Notes: generated from the letters alone by a model not told the origin. A stretch of 64,000 bases of DNA from Acetilactobacillus jinshanensis_A (GCA_043289735.1 CP171343.1:496001-560000); one strand, 5' to 3'; shown: positions 37,677-47,734, counted from the first letter of the stretch. Translations and numbers: made by a program.

Positions 37677-38132
37677 ATGATTACCGAATTAAACGAAATT
37701 ACTAATTCCGAATGGCAGATCATGCGGGTCATCTGGACTTTGAAGAAATGCACCAGCCGCCAGGTCATCCGCGTGATGAGCCACAAGCAAGGCTGGAAAG
37801 CGTCCACCGTCAAGACCTTGATCACCCGTCTTAAAAAGAAAGGCTTCATTAAAAGCCAGCGGGTCAAAAATAAATATCTCTACTCACCCAAGATCAACGA
37901 GCAGAAAGCCGCCAATCTAGCCACGATGAACGTTTTTCGTAACATCTGCCCGATGCACGCGGGAAACGCCATCAACCATTTAGTGCAAAACGTTTCCATT
38001 AGTAAGAGCGACGTTAAAAAATTAATTAAAACTTTAAAGGGCGTTGAAAAAACGGCGCCGAATAAGGTTAAATGCAATTGTTTAGATCCAGATGCCGAAA
38101 AGGAGGTCGATCGTCATGAAAATGAATCATGA
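37677..38132 (+). CDS. copY: CopY-type copper-responsive repressor (BlaI/MecI family)
   Basis: 151 residues. The N-terminal winged helix (ITNSEWQIMRVIWTLKKCTS, then STVKTLITRLKKKGFI) is followed by a helical dimerisation part. The C-terminal metal hook of classical CopY is CxC-x4-C-x-C; here only one pair remains (KCNCLDPD), so metal sensing may differ or be weakened. Two TACAnnTGTA boxes at its own promoter indicate autoregulation. The 3' end overlaps the copB start (38116) in a copper operon. Confidence 0.85.
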   Translation: MITELNEITNSEWQIMRVIWTLKKCTSRQVIRVMSHKQGWKASTVKTLITRLKKKGFIKSQRVKNKYLYSPKINEQKAANLATMNVFRNICPMHAGNAINHLVQNVSISKSDVKKLIKTLKGVEKTAPNKVKCNCLDPDAEKEVDRHENES

Positions 38133-40330
38133 TAAAAAAATGAACATGTCAGGTTCTGGCATGAAAAATATGAAAATGGATTCAAATAAGAGCCACAACA
38201 TGCGCATGTCTGAAAATGAACATGTCCGGACATAATATGAAGGGCATGAATATGGATCATCATTCGATGAAAGGCATGGACATGTCCAACATGAAAGGAA
38301 TGCAGCAAATGGATATGGGTGACGGCATGACCATGAAAGGCAGCCACATGCTCATGAAGATGCCCGGCGGCGTCATGATGGACATGACCGGACTTAAGCA
38401 GAAGTTCTGGCTCGCCCTGGTTCTAATGATCCCGATTATTTTTATGTCGCCGTTTATGGGAACGCGATTACCGTTTCAAATCACCTTCCCCGGTTCCGAC
38501 TGGGTAGTCGCTGTGATCGGTTCGGTCCTGTTCTTCTACTGCGGCCAGCCGTTCTTTACCGGTGCCAAAGGTGAAATGAAGCTGCATAAACCCGCGATGA
38601 TGTCATTGATCAGTATGGGGATTACCGTGGCTTACGTCTATAGTATCTACGCTGTGATCGCCAACGATCTCTTTAACGTAACGCCGAAGGTCATGAACTT
38701 CTTCGTTGAACTAGCCACCCTGATCGTAATTATGCTATTAGGTCACTGGATCGAAATGGACACCGTCATGGATGCCGGATCGGCCGTCGACAAATTAGCG
38801 GAACTTCTTCCGGATACCGCCCACTTGGTTCAAGCCAACGGTAAGGTTAAAGACGTTAAAATCGATGACTTAACCCCTGGCGACCAAGTCGTCATCAAAG
38901 CGGGTGAAAAGGTTCCTGCCGACGGAAAAATCGTTAAGGGCTCCAGCCGCGTCAACGAATCCTTAGTCACCGGTGAATCCAAGCCGGTCAAGAAGCACGT
39001 TAAAGATCAGGTCATCGGTGGATCCACCAATGAAGACGGCACGATTCAAATCAAAGTTACCGGGACCGGTAAATCCGGCTTCCTGTCCCAGGTTATGGAC
39101 TTAGTTTCTAGTGCGCAGAACCATAAATCCAAAAAGGAAAATCTGGCCGATCGGGTCTCGGGTTACCTATTCTACGCAGCTTTAACCGCAGCCATCATCG
39201 CCTTCGTCGGCTGGTCATTGGTCCACAGCGTTACCTACGCCATCATGATGGCCGTTTCTGCACTAGTCATCGCCTGCCCGCACGCCTTAGGTTTAGCCGT
39301 TCCGTTAGTCGTATCTCGAACCACTTCTTTAGCCGCCACTCACGGCCTATTGATCCGAAATCGGAACGCTTTAGAAGACATCAATCACATTAAATACGCT
39401 TTAATGGATAAAACCGGAACCCTGACTCAGGGTAAATTTAAGGTCAACGCTCTAAAAAGCTTAGATCATCACTATTCAAATGCTAAAATCTTAGAAATCT
39501 TAGCTAGTTTAGAACAAGATTCCAGTCATCCGCTAGCAACCGGAATCTTAAACCAAGCCAAAGCTCAGCACGTTTCGGTTGCTAAAGCTAACAACGTTAA
39601 CCAGATTACCGGTCTCGGCCTTAAAGGAACGGTCAATAATCAGGAATACGCGATCGTCGCTCGAAAGTATCTCCTCAATCATCACATCAACTTTGATGCT
39701 GATCAATTTAAAGCCTTGGCGAGCCGCGGAAATTCCGTTAGTTACTTGATTACGAATCAAAGGGCCGTTGGTATCGTTGCCGAAGGTGATCAGATCAAGC
39801 CTGGATCCCAGAAATTAATCCAGTTCTTAAAGGCTCATCAGATTGAACCCGTAATGCTGACCGGTGATAATCCGATCGTCGCCAAGAAAGTCGCTCAGGA
39901 TCTAGGCGACATTAGCTACAAAGCCGGGCTACTACCCAACGATAAACAAAAGATCGTTAACCAGTATCAAAATCAAGCCGGTGTAATGTTCATCGGTGAC
40001 GGCGTCAACGACGCTCCTAGTTTAGCTAAAGCTAATCTAGGAATTGCGATCGGTTCCGGAACCGACGTGGCGATCGACTCAGCCGACGTCGTCCTGGTCA
40101 ACAGTGATCCCAAAGACGTCATCAGTTTAATTAACCTGGCTCACCATTCCAACGCTAAGATGGTCGAAAACCTCTGGTGGGGAGCCGGCTATAACATCGT
40201 CGCCATTCCGCTAGCTGCCGGCCTCTTGGCCTTCGCCGGGATCATCATCACCCCCACCGTCGGTGCGATCATCATGTCGTTAAGTACCGTCGTGGTCGCC
40301 ATTAACGCCATGACGTTAAGAATTAAATAA
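38116..40330 (+). CDS. copB: Copper-exporting P1B-ATPase, CopB type (early frameshift)
   Basis: The long frame (704 residues from ATG 38216) has a Met/His-rich metal-binding N-terminus, the TGES actuator (VTGESKPVKK), the intramembrane CPH metal site (VIACPHALGLAVPL), the phosphorylation loop MDKTGTLTQG and the hinge GDGVNDAPSLA. CPH and the Met/His-rich tail mark the CopB branch. The best ribosome site (AAGGAGG) serves an ATG at 38116 in another frame that encodes more of the same Met/His-rich tail (MNHDKKMNMSGSGMKNMKMD). A slip in GAAAATG near 38210 joins them. Starting at 38216 would still give a complete core. Confidence 0.88.
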
Positions 40331-40344
40331 GGAGTCATTAATAT

Positions 40345-40454
40345 ATGAAGAACAGAATAAAAACGCACCCTGCTGTAAAGTCGTCAACGGCAAAAAGATC
40401 TGCCGTCATTCAACCGCTAAAGATAAGCACTGCACTTGCGGGATGAACCAGTAA
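40345..40454 (+). pseudogene. Cys-rich copper-operon mini-protein, frameshifted
   Basis: Behind GGAGTC, ATG 40345 starts a frame that loses register within five codons. The next frame carries CCKVVNGKKICRHSTAKDK and HCTCGMNQ: five Cys as CC, C and CxC in about 30 residues. The position directly after copB and the Cys pattern suggest a small metal-binding protein. One missing base near 40350 separates it from a usable start. Confidence 0.5.
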
Positions 40455-40481
40455 ATATTCAACGTAAGAGGCTTTTTATGA

Positions 40482-40589
40482 CTAAGCATCTTTATATTGT
40501 TCTTTCATGGCTTTCTCTATTATTATCATTAATTTTTCAATCTGATTTTGTAAATCATTTAACTTATTGATAATTTCATAATTATTCAC
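40482..40589 (-). CDS. Possible small coiled-coil protein (35 residues)
   Basis: A GTG at 40589 overlapping AAGGAAG opens a frame NNYEIINKLNDLQNQIEKLM and IIIEKAMKEQYKDA, with a clean heptad pattern. It has no promoter and its ribosome site is very close to the start, so it may be only a fragment. Confidence 0.3.
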   Translation of the reverse strand: MNNYEIINKLNDLQNQIEKLMIIIEKAMKEQYKDA

Positions 40590-40605
40590 TTCCTTGCTAC
40601 ATTAT

Positions 40606-40656
40606 TACCAGGTATCGTCAGGCTCTAAAACTGGGTCTGAACGTTATCTTTCCACA
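40606..40656 (-). pseudogene. Second polyphosphate kinase 3' remnant
   Basis: The leftward strand reads MWKDNVQTQ, a slip, and LEPDDTW, matching the intact ppk end MWKDNVQTQILMPNDTW. A 24-base stretch is nearly identical to 35583-35608. No other part of this second ppk is seen. Confidence 0.45.
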
Positions 40657-40714
40657 TTAACCTAAGATGTCGCCATCTTTGAGAGCTATTATGATTATAA
40701 AGGGAGTTTTAATT

Positions 40715-40954
40715 ATGAGTAAACGAATCACCATTCAAGACGCCATCGATCATTCCGATGACATTGACGTCTGCAACGCTTTACAGCAGTTTCCTACTAA
40801 CAAAACATTAACGCGTTCCGGGCTGCACACGATTTGTGACTATAGCCATGCCTTAAAAAATCATCGGAACGTTAATTTATTGCTGAAAAAAGCGGGCTTA
40901 AATCAAAATAATCCCGTTAGCCTAACTCAGTTAATCAAAAAAGAAATTAAATAA
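40715..40954 (+). CDS. Hypothetical protein, 79 residues
   Basis: Start chosen at ATG 40715, which has AAAGGGAG upstream; the frame is open further upstream without a ribosome site. The product (MSKRITIQDAIDHSDDIDVC) is helical with no motif known to me. It st ands alone between the copper cassette and a broken membrane protein. Confidence 0.55.
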   Translation: MSKRITIQDAIDHSDDIDVCNALQQFPTNKTLTRSGLHTICDYSHALKNHRNVNLLLKKAGLNQNNPVSLTQLIKKEIK

Positions 40955-41024
40955 TTAGCGATCACCCGCGAGCGGTCGCCCTTATCCATAAAATTAACGG
41001 TCTTCTTCATGTGGCCCATCATCA

Positions 41025-41285
41025 TTAAGGGCGTAAACGGGTGGCCGTCAATCCTCGGAAAAGCCTGTAGTTGAATCGCACCGACGATTGACATAATCGC
41101 AATGTTAAGATCTGCCAGCCGTTTAACTGAGAATAACCGGCCCCTAATAAAACCAGGTTACCGGTTTGCAAGCCCGCAAATATATGGCCGTGTAACAAGA
41201 ATGAATCCGCGTCTAAGCCCCCGCCGATGGCACATAGCAACATCCCGACGGGTAAACTCTGGCATACCCGATGAACTTTCTTCAT
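41025..41285 (-). pseudogene. YoaK/DUF1275-family membrane protein fragment
   Basis: The frame from ATG 41285 gives SLPVGMLLCAIGGGLDADSF, then HIFAGLQTGNLVLLGAGYSQ, the family signature (GG-LDA and QTGNLV), then breaks into unrelated text. Only about the first quarter of the usual 220 residues remains. The stretch 41290-41360 just upstream is a Lys/Met/Gln-rich helix (MLKQKAQAYVKAQVMKAMQK) whose owner is unclear. Confidence 0.5.
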
Positions 41286-41387
41286 TCATCTTAGGGTTCT
41301 TCTGCATGGCCTTCATGACCTGAGCTTTAACGTAAGCCTGAGCTTTCTGTTTAAGCATGGCCTTAGCCTGTAATTCTTGGATGCTTG

Positions 41388-42840
41388 TTATTTAAAGTAA
41401 GCCACGATCTCGTGCTTTTTAGCCGAGCCCAGCTTTTCGTACATCATCATGGGTGCCTGCTTGGTAACCGAAGCTAGCTTTTCGGTATGGGTATGGTTAA
41501 CCAGGTGCATGCCGTAATGATGATTAAAGTTAGCGATCGAAAAGCCGAGGGCCACTAATAGTAAACCAGAAAGCGGCGATCAAACCGATCACACAAAAGG
41601 CTAAAGCAACCGCGAAGGCGGCATGGTAACCGGAAAGGGCGGCGTGAATCATGCTGTCTTTGTACTGGAGCGGATTAGTCGTCAATAAGTGATGAACCGG
41701 TTTGGCCCCTTTAGTGGTGTCCGAAAGAACTGAAGTTAAAATGGCGGTCGCGATGGAACTGGCGACCTGACGAACCGTGTTCATAGCGGAAGTTCCGTTG
41801 TTGACTTCGGACGTTGGCAGATCGTTCAGGCTGTAAGTGGCAACCACCATTAACGCCATGGCGATTCCGATGGCTCGAATGGCGTAAAGGACGACGATGT
41901 ACAGAACCGGCGTCGCTTTCGTCAAGAATAAGAACGGTAAGGATCCCATGCACATTAGCAGGAAACCACTTAGGCTTAACCATTTGGCACCGAACTTATC
42001 GTAAATCTTACCGGTGATGGGACTGATAACCCCGATCGCCAGAGCACCGGCTAACAGCGTTAAACCGGAATGAAAGGCGTTGTCGCCCCGAATGGTCTGT
42101 AAGTATAACGGTAAGACCATTTCGAAACCAACTAAGCCCATCATGGCTAAGGAACTGATGGCGGTCCCTAAATCAAACTTACTTCCCCAGCCGTCTTGGC
42201 CGACGGAGGAAAAGCCGTAGAGTATGGAGCCGAAGCCTAAGGTCGATAAGATCACGGATGAAGCATCTAACTTAGCGTGATGCGTCGGTAAGACGGGTTT
42301 AAATATGTTCATCGAGAACAGATCTCGCCAGCTGGCGTTATCGATGATCCAGCCGGATAAGGTCGGACCGATCGCCGGTGCTAAGCCGATGACTAAGCCA
42401 CCTAAGCCCATGGCTGCGCCACGTTCACCGTTCGGGTAAATGTGGAAAATAATGGACTGCATTAAAGGCATCCCGATCCCGGTACTGATGGCCTGAATAA
42501 TCCGGGCGGTCAGTAAAGTCCCGAAGTTCGGGGCTAACCAAGCGATCACGGTTCCGATCTCAAAGATCACGGTCGAACCGATAAATAACGACTTGGTATC
42601 GATACGTTCCATTAACCACGTGGAAATCGGGATCATAATCCCGGCGACCATCAGAAAAGCACTCGTCAGCCATTGCACGGTCGACGTGTTAATACTGAAG
42701 TAATTCATTAATTTAGGATAGGCAGTAGCCAGAACGGTTTCGTTCAAAACCGGAAAGAACGTTCCGACTAGCATAATAAACATCAACCAGCCACGGCTGT
42801 AAGGATTGCCGTTTTGATCAACGATTCTTTCGGTTATGAA
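41388..42840 (-). pseudogene. DHA2/MDR-family multidrug MFS transporter, start lost, internal deletion and 3' frameshift
   Basis: A 418-residue frame (42786-41530) has LNETVLATAYPKLMNYF (helix 1), GAAMGLGGLVIGLAPAIGPT (antiporter motif C) and a C-terminal half with LAGALAIGVISPITGKIYD. Sequence between helices 6 and 8 is shortened. Upstream the frame continues (ERIVDQNGNPYSRGW) to 42840 without a start codon. At 41530 it breaks, and the family tail (ALGFSIANFNHHYGM) continues in another frame to 41388. Two perfect palindromes lie at its promoter. Confidence 0.7.
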
Positions 42841-42844
42841 GAAT

Positions 42845-42884
42845 TTGTCAACGTGATTGACAAAAATTATAGATAATCTATAAT
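42845..42884. promoter_or_regulatory. Two adjacent perfect palindromes in the MDR-carrier promoter (operator)
   Basis: TTGTCAA-N5-TTGACAA (42845-42863) and ATTATAGAT-A-ATCTATAAT (42866-42884) are perfect inverted repeats two bases apart. The second contains the TATAAT -10 of the leftward promoter, with TTTGAC upstream at 42892-42887. A TetR- or MarR-type repressor is the obvious candidate; none is encoded next to it. Confidence 0.6.
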
Positions 42885-43082
42885 AGTCAAATCCACTACT
42901 GGGAAACCGGGGCTACATTAAACCGGTTAAAAGATCAAAATGATCCAGTCCTACCTAAAGTCCGGCTTTACGCTAAACATGATATAATAATAATGCTGTT
43001 TGCAATCACGGCAAGTAGCAAGCGTCCTTTTTCTGAGACCTTTAATGGTTTCATATTAAAAGTCTGAGAAGGAGGAATTATT

Positions 43083-43217
43083 ATGACAGTATTAGCAGGT
43101 TTAGTTATTTTAATTACTTTACCAGTTAGCTATGGTGTTGTTAAAGGTATTAGTTTCGCTTACGAAGCTAAAGACGCTAAAGTTTCTGCTTTAAACCAAG
43201 CTGAAGCTCAGCGCTAA
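43083..43217 (+). CDS. Small single-span membrane protein, 44 residues
   Basis: ATG 43083 with a strong AGAAGGAGG. The leader has a hairpin (AGACCTTTAAT with ATTAAAAGTCT) ending just before the ribosome site. The product begins with one hydrophobic helix (TVLAGLVILITLPVSYGVV) followed by a short charged tail. Not recognised. A likely promoter TATAAT lies near 42981. Confidence 0.6.
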   Translation: MTVLAGLVILITLPVSYGVVKGISFAYEAKDAKVSALNQAEAQR

Positions 43218-43358
43218 TCCAGAAGTGTTACTTGTATGCGAACTAACGAACAGTTAATCCAATAACGATGAAGTTAGATTAGCAAAACATATTGCATCTC
43301 AATATGCTCGACGGCCTAGATATAAGGTGTGTCGATTCCAAAATTGCGAACAGCAAGT

Positions 43359-43388
43359 AACGGCTCCTAGCAGCCGTTATTTTTTTTA
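43359..43388 (+). terminator. Rho-independent terminator
   Basis: AACGGCT and AGCCGTT form a 7-bp stem around CCTAGC, followed by T8. It ends a rightward transcript from 43083 or a broken frame at 43236-43350 (MRTNEQLI, then NNDEVRLAKHIASQYARRPR). Confidence 0.75.
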
Positions 43389-43439
43389 ATCGTTATATAG
43401 ATGATTAGGAAAATATTTAGGTATATTGCGTCCAAAATG

Positions 43440-44360
43440 AATCAGGTTCTGTATATAAGTAATTAGAAAATCTAATCAGAAATCGTTGAATAGATTAGAA
43501 TCCAATTCATACCTTACGATAAGCAATCCCTGACTGTTGGCGATAAGTAGTATTAAACACGTTATGTTTGTCTCATCAACAATCATGTTATTCCCATAAT
43601 TAGGATTTTTGAAGAAGTCTGTGGTACTTCATCTGTAATGATTGGTGCAACATCCTCACTGTTGATCCATGCCATGATTTGTTTTATTGTTTCTGACTTC
43701 TTTCTACTTACTCCTTCTGGAATAATCTCACTATAAAGCTGGGGCTCACTGAATTATAGACACCTAGTAATTTTATAATAATCCGTAGCAATGATGATTT
43801 ACCACTACCGCCTTGGCCTCCAATAAATAGAAATTGGGGTATATCTTGTCCTTCAATCCAAACGGAATTGCTTTATGATCACCTTGCACAATATATAGTC
43901 CTGACTTAGTTACTTCAATGTGAACATTTTTCTTGTAAGCTCTTTTTTCATTTAAGTCCTTTGGAACGATTAAACCTAATGAAACTTTGTGTTTTAACTG
44001 CTTAGCCGTGTCAACGAATCCAGCCTGCTCAGCTTGCTTTTCTTCACTGGGGTTAATACCGATACATTTTTAAATAATTTCTTTTCAGTTTTTTCGAATT
44101 GTTTTATTTTTGGATGAAAGGCTCTTTTAGATAGATTTGCCGAGCCAAGGATAATTCTATTATTGCCGTTTTTTGAATTGTTCATAAGATAAAATTTACT
44201 ATGAATTACCGCAGTTAATGGCGTATAGAAAAAGAATTATAAATTTGATTATCATTTTTAGTTCCATTAGTACCGAGTACTAATTGAACATTATCAAACT
44301 TAGTTAAATATTTATTAATAAATTGGTCATATTTATTAGCATCGAAGATTTGAATAATGT
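43440..44360 (-). pseudogene. PLD-nuclease-like/P-loop ATPase protein, fragmented
   Basis: The 5' part reads VIHSKFYLMNN and RIILGSANLSKRAFHPK, an HxK/GSxN phospholipase-D-like motif. Further on comes QDIPQFLFIGGQGGSGKSSL with LRIIIKLLG, a Walker A P-loop. Traces of a following domain (VAPIITDEVPQTS) show the gene was larger. Frame breaks and an N gap at 44369 prevent reconstruction. PLD nucleases joined to ATPases occur in several defence systems; that role here is only a guess. Confidence 0.45.
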
Positions 44361-44428
44361 AAAGCGGANNATATTATGAGTTTTACTTTAAAATTCTAAT
44401 TTCACAAAAAAACCTTTTATTAAGATTT

Positions 44429-44515
44429 TTATAAATTATTTAAGATGTTTTTACGATGCCCCCAATTAGAACCTGAATCATAATGGAACATGGCATCTTC
44501 ATCCATATTAGCCAT
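44429..44515 (-). CDS. Small SNWGHR-motif protein, 28 residues
   Basis: ATG 44515 starts MANMDEDAMFHYDSGSNWGH and RKNILNNL, ending at 44429. No strong ribosome site is visible. A truncated copy with the same EDAMFHYDSGSNWGHR core is found at 10267-10320. Conservation of the tail between two loci suggests a real small protein rather than chance. Confidence 0.4.
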   Translation of the reverse strand: MANMDEDAMFHYDSGSNWGHRKNILNNL

Positions 44516-44565
44516 AATTTTGATTATTTAATCGTTTCGTATTTTATTAATAACTTGACGATGCT

Positions 44566-45339
44566 TTAAATTTTCTCTAAATATTCATGGCGTAAAGCAT
44601 TAATCTTATTATAAGAAAGACCTAATCCATGACGTACATAGTGCCACATTCCGCCATAATAATGATTAACCATATAATAAAAGCGGTTGATTCGGGTAAT
44701 CTGATCGGTATATGGCGATTGATACTTATAATAATTAGTTAACAAGAAATCATTATAAATATTAGCTTTACTAACCCCTAAAAGATATTCAATAATTGCA
44801 GCTAAGACCCCGGTTCGGTCACGGCCTTGCGTACAATTGTACATTAAGGCGCCGTTCCGGCGCGGGTGACGACCGTTCCGAATAATTTCCATAATACTAT
44901 TGTGATAAGCCCGGCGAGCGACCGGATTAGTAGTGTACCAATAACCGAAACGATAAGTTTCCCCGATCTTTTTCCGAATCGGCCAGGTGTAGGCTTCCTG
45001 TTGGCTATTCTCCACGGGAAATTGATAGTAACGAATGTGAATTCCACGGTTACCCATTTTATGAAATTCACCCGGCTGCGGATGGGTATCAATACTAACA
45101 TTAGGCCCGCTCATCTGACGTAAATCAATATCTTTACGAATATGCAGGCGATTAATTGTTCTCGCGCCCCCTCGAGTGATGTAATGAAGGTTAGCGCTCC
45201 GGTATAACATGTGAGGCTTAATCTCATACGACCCGTCAATGGTCTTCAATCCACCTAGATCACGGGTGTTATATGTGATCTGCGGATAATGATATTGACG
45301 ACGCTGAGCCGCAAATTTATCAACCGGTTCTAAATACAT
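44566..45339 (-). CDS. Tyrosine-phosphatase-like protein (altered active-site loop)
   Basis: The DSP/Tyr phosphatase fold of lactobacilli: TRDLGGLKTIDG (family N-terminal signature), IDLRQMSGP, and the P-loop NCTQGRDRTG with the Cys and Arg of CX5R. The usual His before the Cys is Asn. The first residues MYLEPVDKFAAQ are homologous to the C-terminus of the paralog upstream, so this frame begins inside the joint between two tandem copies; its own native start is not visible. Confidence 0.7.
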   Translation of the reverse strand: MYLEPVDKFAAQRRQYHYPQITYNTRDLGGLKTIDGSYEIKPHMLYRSANLHYITRGGARTINRLHIRKDIDLRQMSGPNVSIDTHPQPGEFHKMGNRGIHIRYYQFPVENSQQEAYTWPIRKKIGETYRFGYWYTTNPVARRAYHNSIMEIIRNGRHPRRNGALMYNCTQGRDRTGVLAAIIEYLLGVSKANIYNDFLLTNYYKYQSPYTDQITRINRFYYMVNHYYGGMWHYVRHGLGLSYNKINALRHEYLEKI

Positions 45340-46104
45340 CGATCGAAGCTGCTTAATATCAGAATGCTTCAGACCAATACGCTCCCGTACTTATGATCGA
45401 TCGTGCTGAAGAAATACTTTAATTCAGCAGCCTGTTTAGAATACGGCTGAATCTTCATTATGATACTTATAATGATAATGATCAGTCAATAAGTAGTCAT
45501 GATAAATCACGTTACGATTAACGCCTAATGCTGATAGAATCAAAGCACTAGTAACGCCCGTTCGGTCACGACCTAAATTGCAATGGAATAAAATTGCGCC
45601 GTGCCGATTACTTAACAAATCTTTAAAAATTTGTCGATAAGACTTAATCGCTTGTGGTTCAGTAACGGACGGAGCTCCATAAAAGTAATACTCGCCATGA
45701 ATGCCATGATTCTTCATATAACCGTCAAATTGATGAGCTTCATCGTATGAATAAACCGGATCATACTGATATTTTATATTAGTTCCGTTTAAAGTCGTAT
45801 CGGGTGCTTCATCCGGATCCGGATGGCCTTCAATGCCGTTATTACTATTTGGATAACGAAGATCAACGATCTTATCAACGTGTAATTGCTGGAGGGTTTT
45901 GCACACCGCTTCTGAAAGACCATCTAAATCGGCACTCCGAATAATTCGGTCGTGTTCGATGCGATATTTATGATCAGCAGTCGGGTAGCCGCCTAAATCA
46001 CGGGTGTTACCGCCAATTTCAGTATAAAGATACGGCTTTCGCATCTTAATAAAATGATTCATGTTACCGATATTATCATGATGAACTAACTTTTTTATTT
46101 TCAT
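45340..46104 (-). pseudogene. Tyrosine-phosphatase-like protein, tandem paralog with 3' frameshift
   Basis: From ATG 46104 the frame gives GGNTRDLGGYPTADHKYRIE, VDLRYPNSNN and a normal P-loop HCNLGRDRTGV. After HYHYKYHN it shifts (SKQAAELKYFFSTIDHKYGS) and then continues as ERIGLKHSDIKQLRSMYLEP, which is already the start of the next open frame. At least two one-base slips separate a two-copy array. No ribosome site is obvious at 46104. Confidence 0.65.
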
Positions 46105-46163
46105 TGGTTAATTTTTTTCTTGATTGATTACTACTAGCTTTTTCTAAGCCCCTCTTTCTAAAG

Positions 46164-46924
46164 ATGTTCGGCACATCCGACACCTTACTTCAATTCGTTT
46201 CCCAACAGGAAGCCGTTTCTGCAGTTTGGTTTCTCGCTACGCGGACCACATTTGCCGGCATCATTCTGTTGATTATCGGTGCCTTTATTTTGTACGCCCT
46301 ACTAGGAATCTGTTTTAATTTCTTAACCTCTTACCTGAGTGCGCAAGATGGGAATTCGGCTTCAATGTCAATTCTGCAATATCTTTCGCCACTCTTCGTA
46401 CTATTAATCACCGTAGTCGTTAAACACCGGCCGCCTTCTTTAGTGGACGTAATAGTATTTATTATGTCAATGGTCGGCATTGTCCTAGTTTTAACCAAGG
46501 GTAATTTTTCAAAACTGTCCATTAGTATTCCAGCATTAATGTGGGGAATCGGTGCCGGATTAGGACAGGCGTTATATCTAATCTGTCCGGTTCCGCTAAC
46601 CAAACATCACTATCCACCGATCATAATCCTCGGATGGGGACCTTAATCAGCAGTTTTGCTTTTGATCTTAAGCAACCGATGTGGGTAAATCCACCCCACC
46701 TTAATTTAGCTTTAATCATGAGTATTGCCTGCGTAGTTATTCTCGGGACTATCGTGTCTTTTATGTGTTTTTTGCAAGCCTCTAAATACGTCTCCTCCCA
46801 GATTATGAGTCTTACGGCTGCAATGGAACCCATTACGGTCTTCATCCTTAGTATTATTTTCTTTTTACTTTTGATCACTAATGACACCGCCGAAGCTCTT
46901 ATTAACGGTTTCGTTGCTCTTTAA
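46164..46924 (+). pseudogene. DMT-family transporter remnant
   Basis: Close paralog of 31920-32852 on the opposite strand. TLLQFVSQQEAVSAVWFLAT aligns with LMQFVSQNEAVSTQWFM, and ILQYLSPLFVLLITVVVK and IILGWG also align. The N-terminal helix, about 25 residues after helix 2 and the last helix are missing, and a frame break lies near 46635. Its 3' end overlaps the end of the binding-protein gene. Confidence 0.65.
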
Positions 46925-47704
46925 GTACTTTTCGGATAAGCGCTTCAAAGTTCCGTTCTTTCTTAACGTCTCTAAAGCTTTGTTAATCTGGTTACGTAGC
47001 TTTGGTGAATGTTTAGCTAACAACACGGCGACGGCACCGGCTTGGTACTGACCGTTTGGAATGGCGTAAACCCGTAAGCCCTTCGTCGAATGGGTCTTAG
47101 CGTAGCCGTTCCAGCTATCGAGCGAGTTGACGCAACCGTCGACTCGGCCTTCACTGATCAAAGACATGGTGGATGTGAAGTCGGTGGACGGAACTACGTT
47201 GGCACCGTAATGCTTGGCAATCCGCTGGTTAGCGGTCCCGATGCCTTCAGCAAACTTATAGCCCTTGATGTTATGCAAAGTCTTGATCTTATTATTTTTA
47301 ACGTTAGTGATCAAAACCGAACGGGAATACATGTACGGCTTGGACGACAGGAAATGTTTAGCCCGGGACGAGCCGTTAACGACGGTAATATCGTTCAAGA
47401 CGGCATCGTAACGCCGGGATCCTAAGCCGGCGATTAAACCGTCCCACTTCGTTTCCCGGAACTTTGGCTTTAAATGCATCTGTTTAGCGATATCTCTTGC
47501 CACGTTAACTTCGTAACCGGTCAGCTTTCCGTTGGACTTATAAGAATACGGTGGAAAATCACCCGTCATCCCGATAGTCAGCGTATGCGGCTGAACCAGT
47601 TCTGAACTAGCGGTGTTATTACCACAGGCCGTTAAAATGGCTCCCGTACCTAGAACACCGACTAAAATCAGCAAAGTTTTGCTTAATTTTTTAAATAGCT
47701 TCAT
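46865..47704 (-). CDS. Polar amino-acid ABC transporter substrate-binding lipoprotein
   Basis: AAAGGAGC precedes ATG 47704. The lipobox LTAC (residue 27 Cys) is followed by a type II periplasmic-binding fold: GMTGDFPPYSYKSNGKLTGY, YDAVLNDITVV, and a second lobe with EGIGTANQRIAKHYGA. It resembles cystine/glutamine binders. The last 18 residues or so (SNETVNKSFGGVISDQ) lie in DNA of the DMT remnant, so the natural stop was probably lost to a deletion. No permease or ATPase is adjacent. It starts 31 bases after the glucosidase gene. Confidence 0.8.
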   Translation of the reverse strand: MKLFKKLSKTLLILVGVLGTGAILTACGNNTASSELVQPHTLTIGMTGDFPPYSYKSNGKLTGYEVNVARDIAKQMHLKPKFRETKWDGLIAGLGSRRYDAVLNDITVVNGSSRAKHFLSSKPYMYSRSVLITNVKNNKIKTLHNIKGYKFAEGIGTANQRIAKHYGANVVPSTDFTSTMSLISEGRVDGCVNSLDSWNGYAKTHSTKGLRVYAIPNGQYQAGAVAVLLAKHSPKLRNQINKALETLRKNGTLKRLSEKYLKSNETVNKSFGGVISDQK

Positions 47705-47734
47705 TAACTTAACAGCTCCTTTAATTTATTTAGA

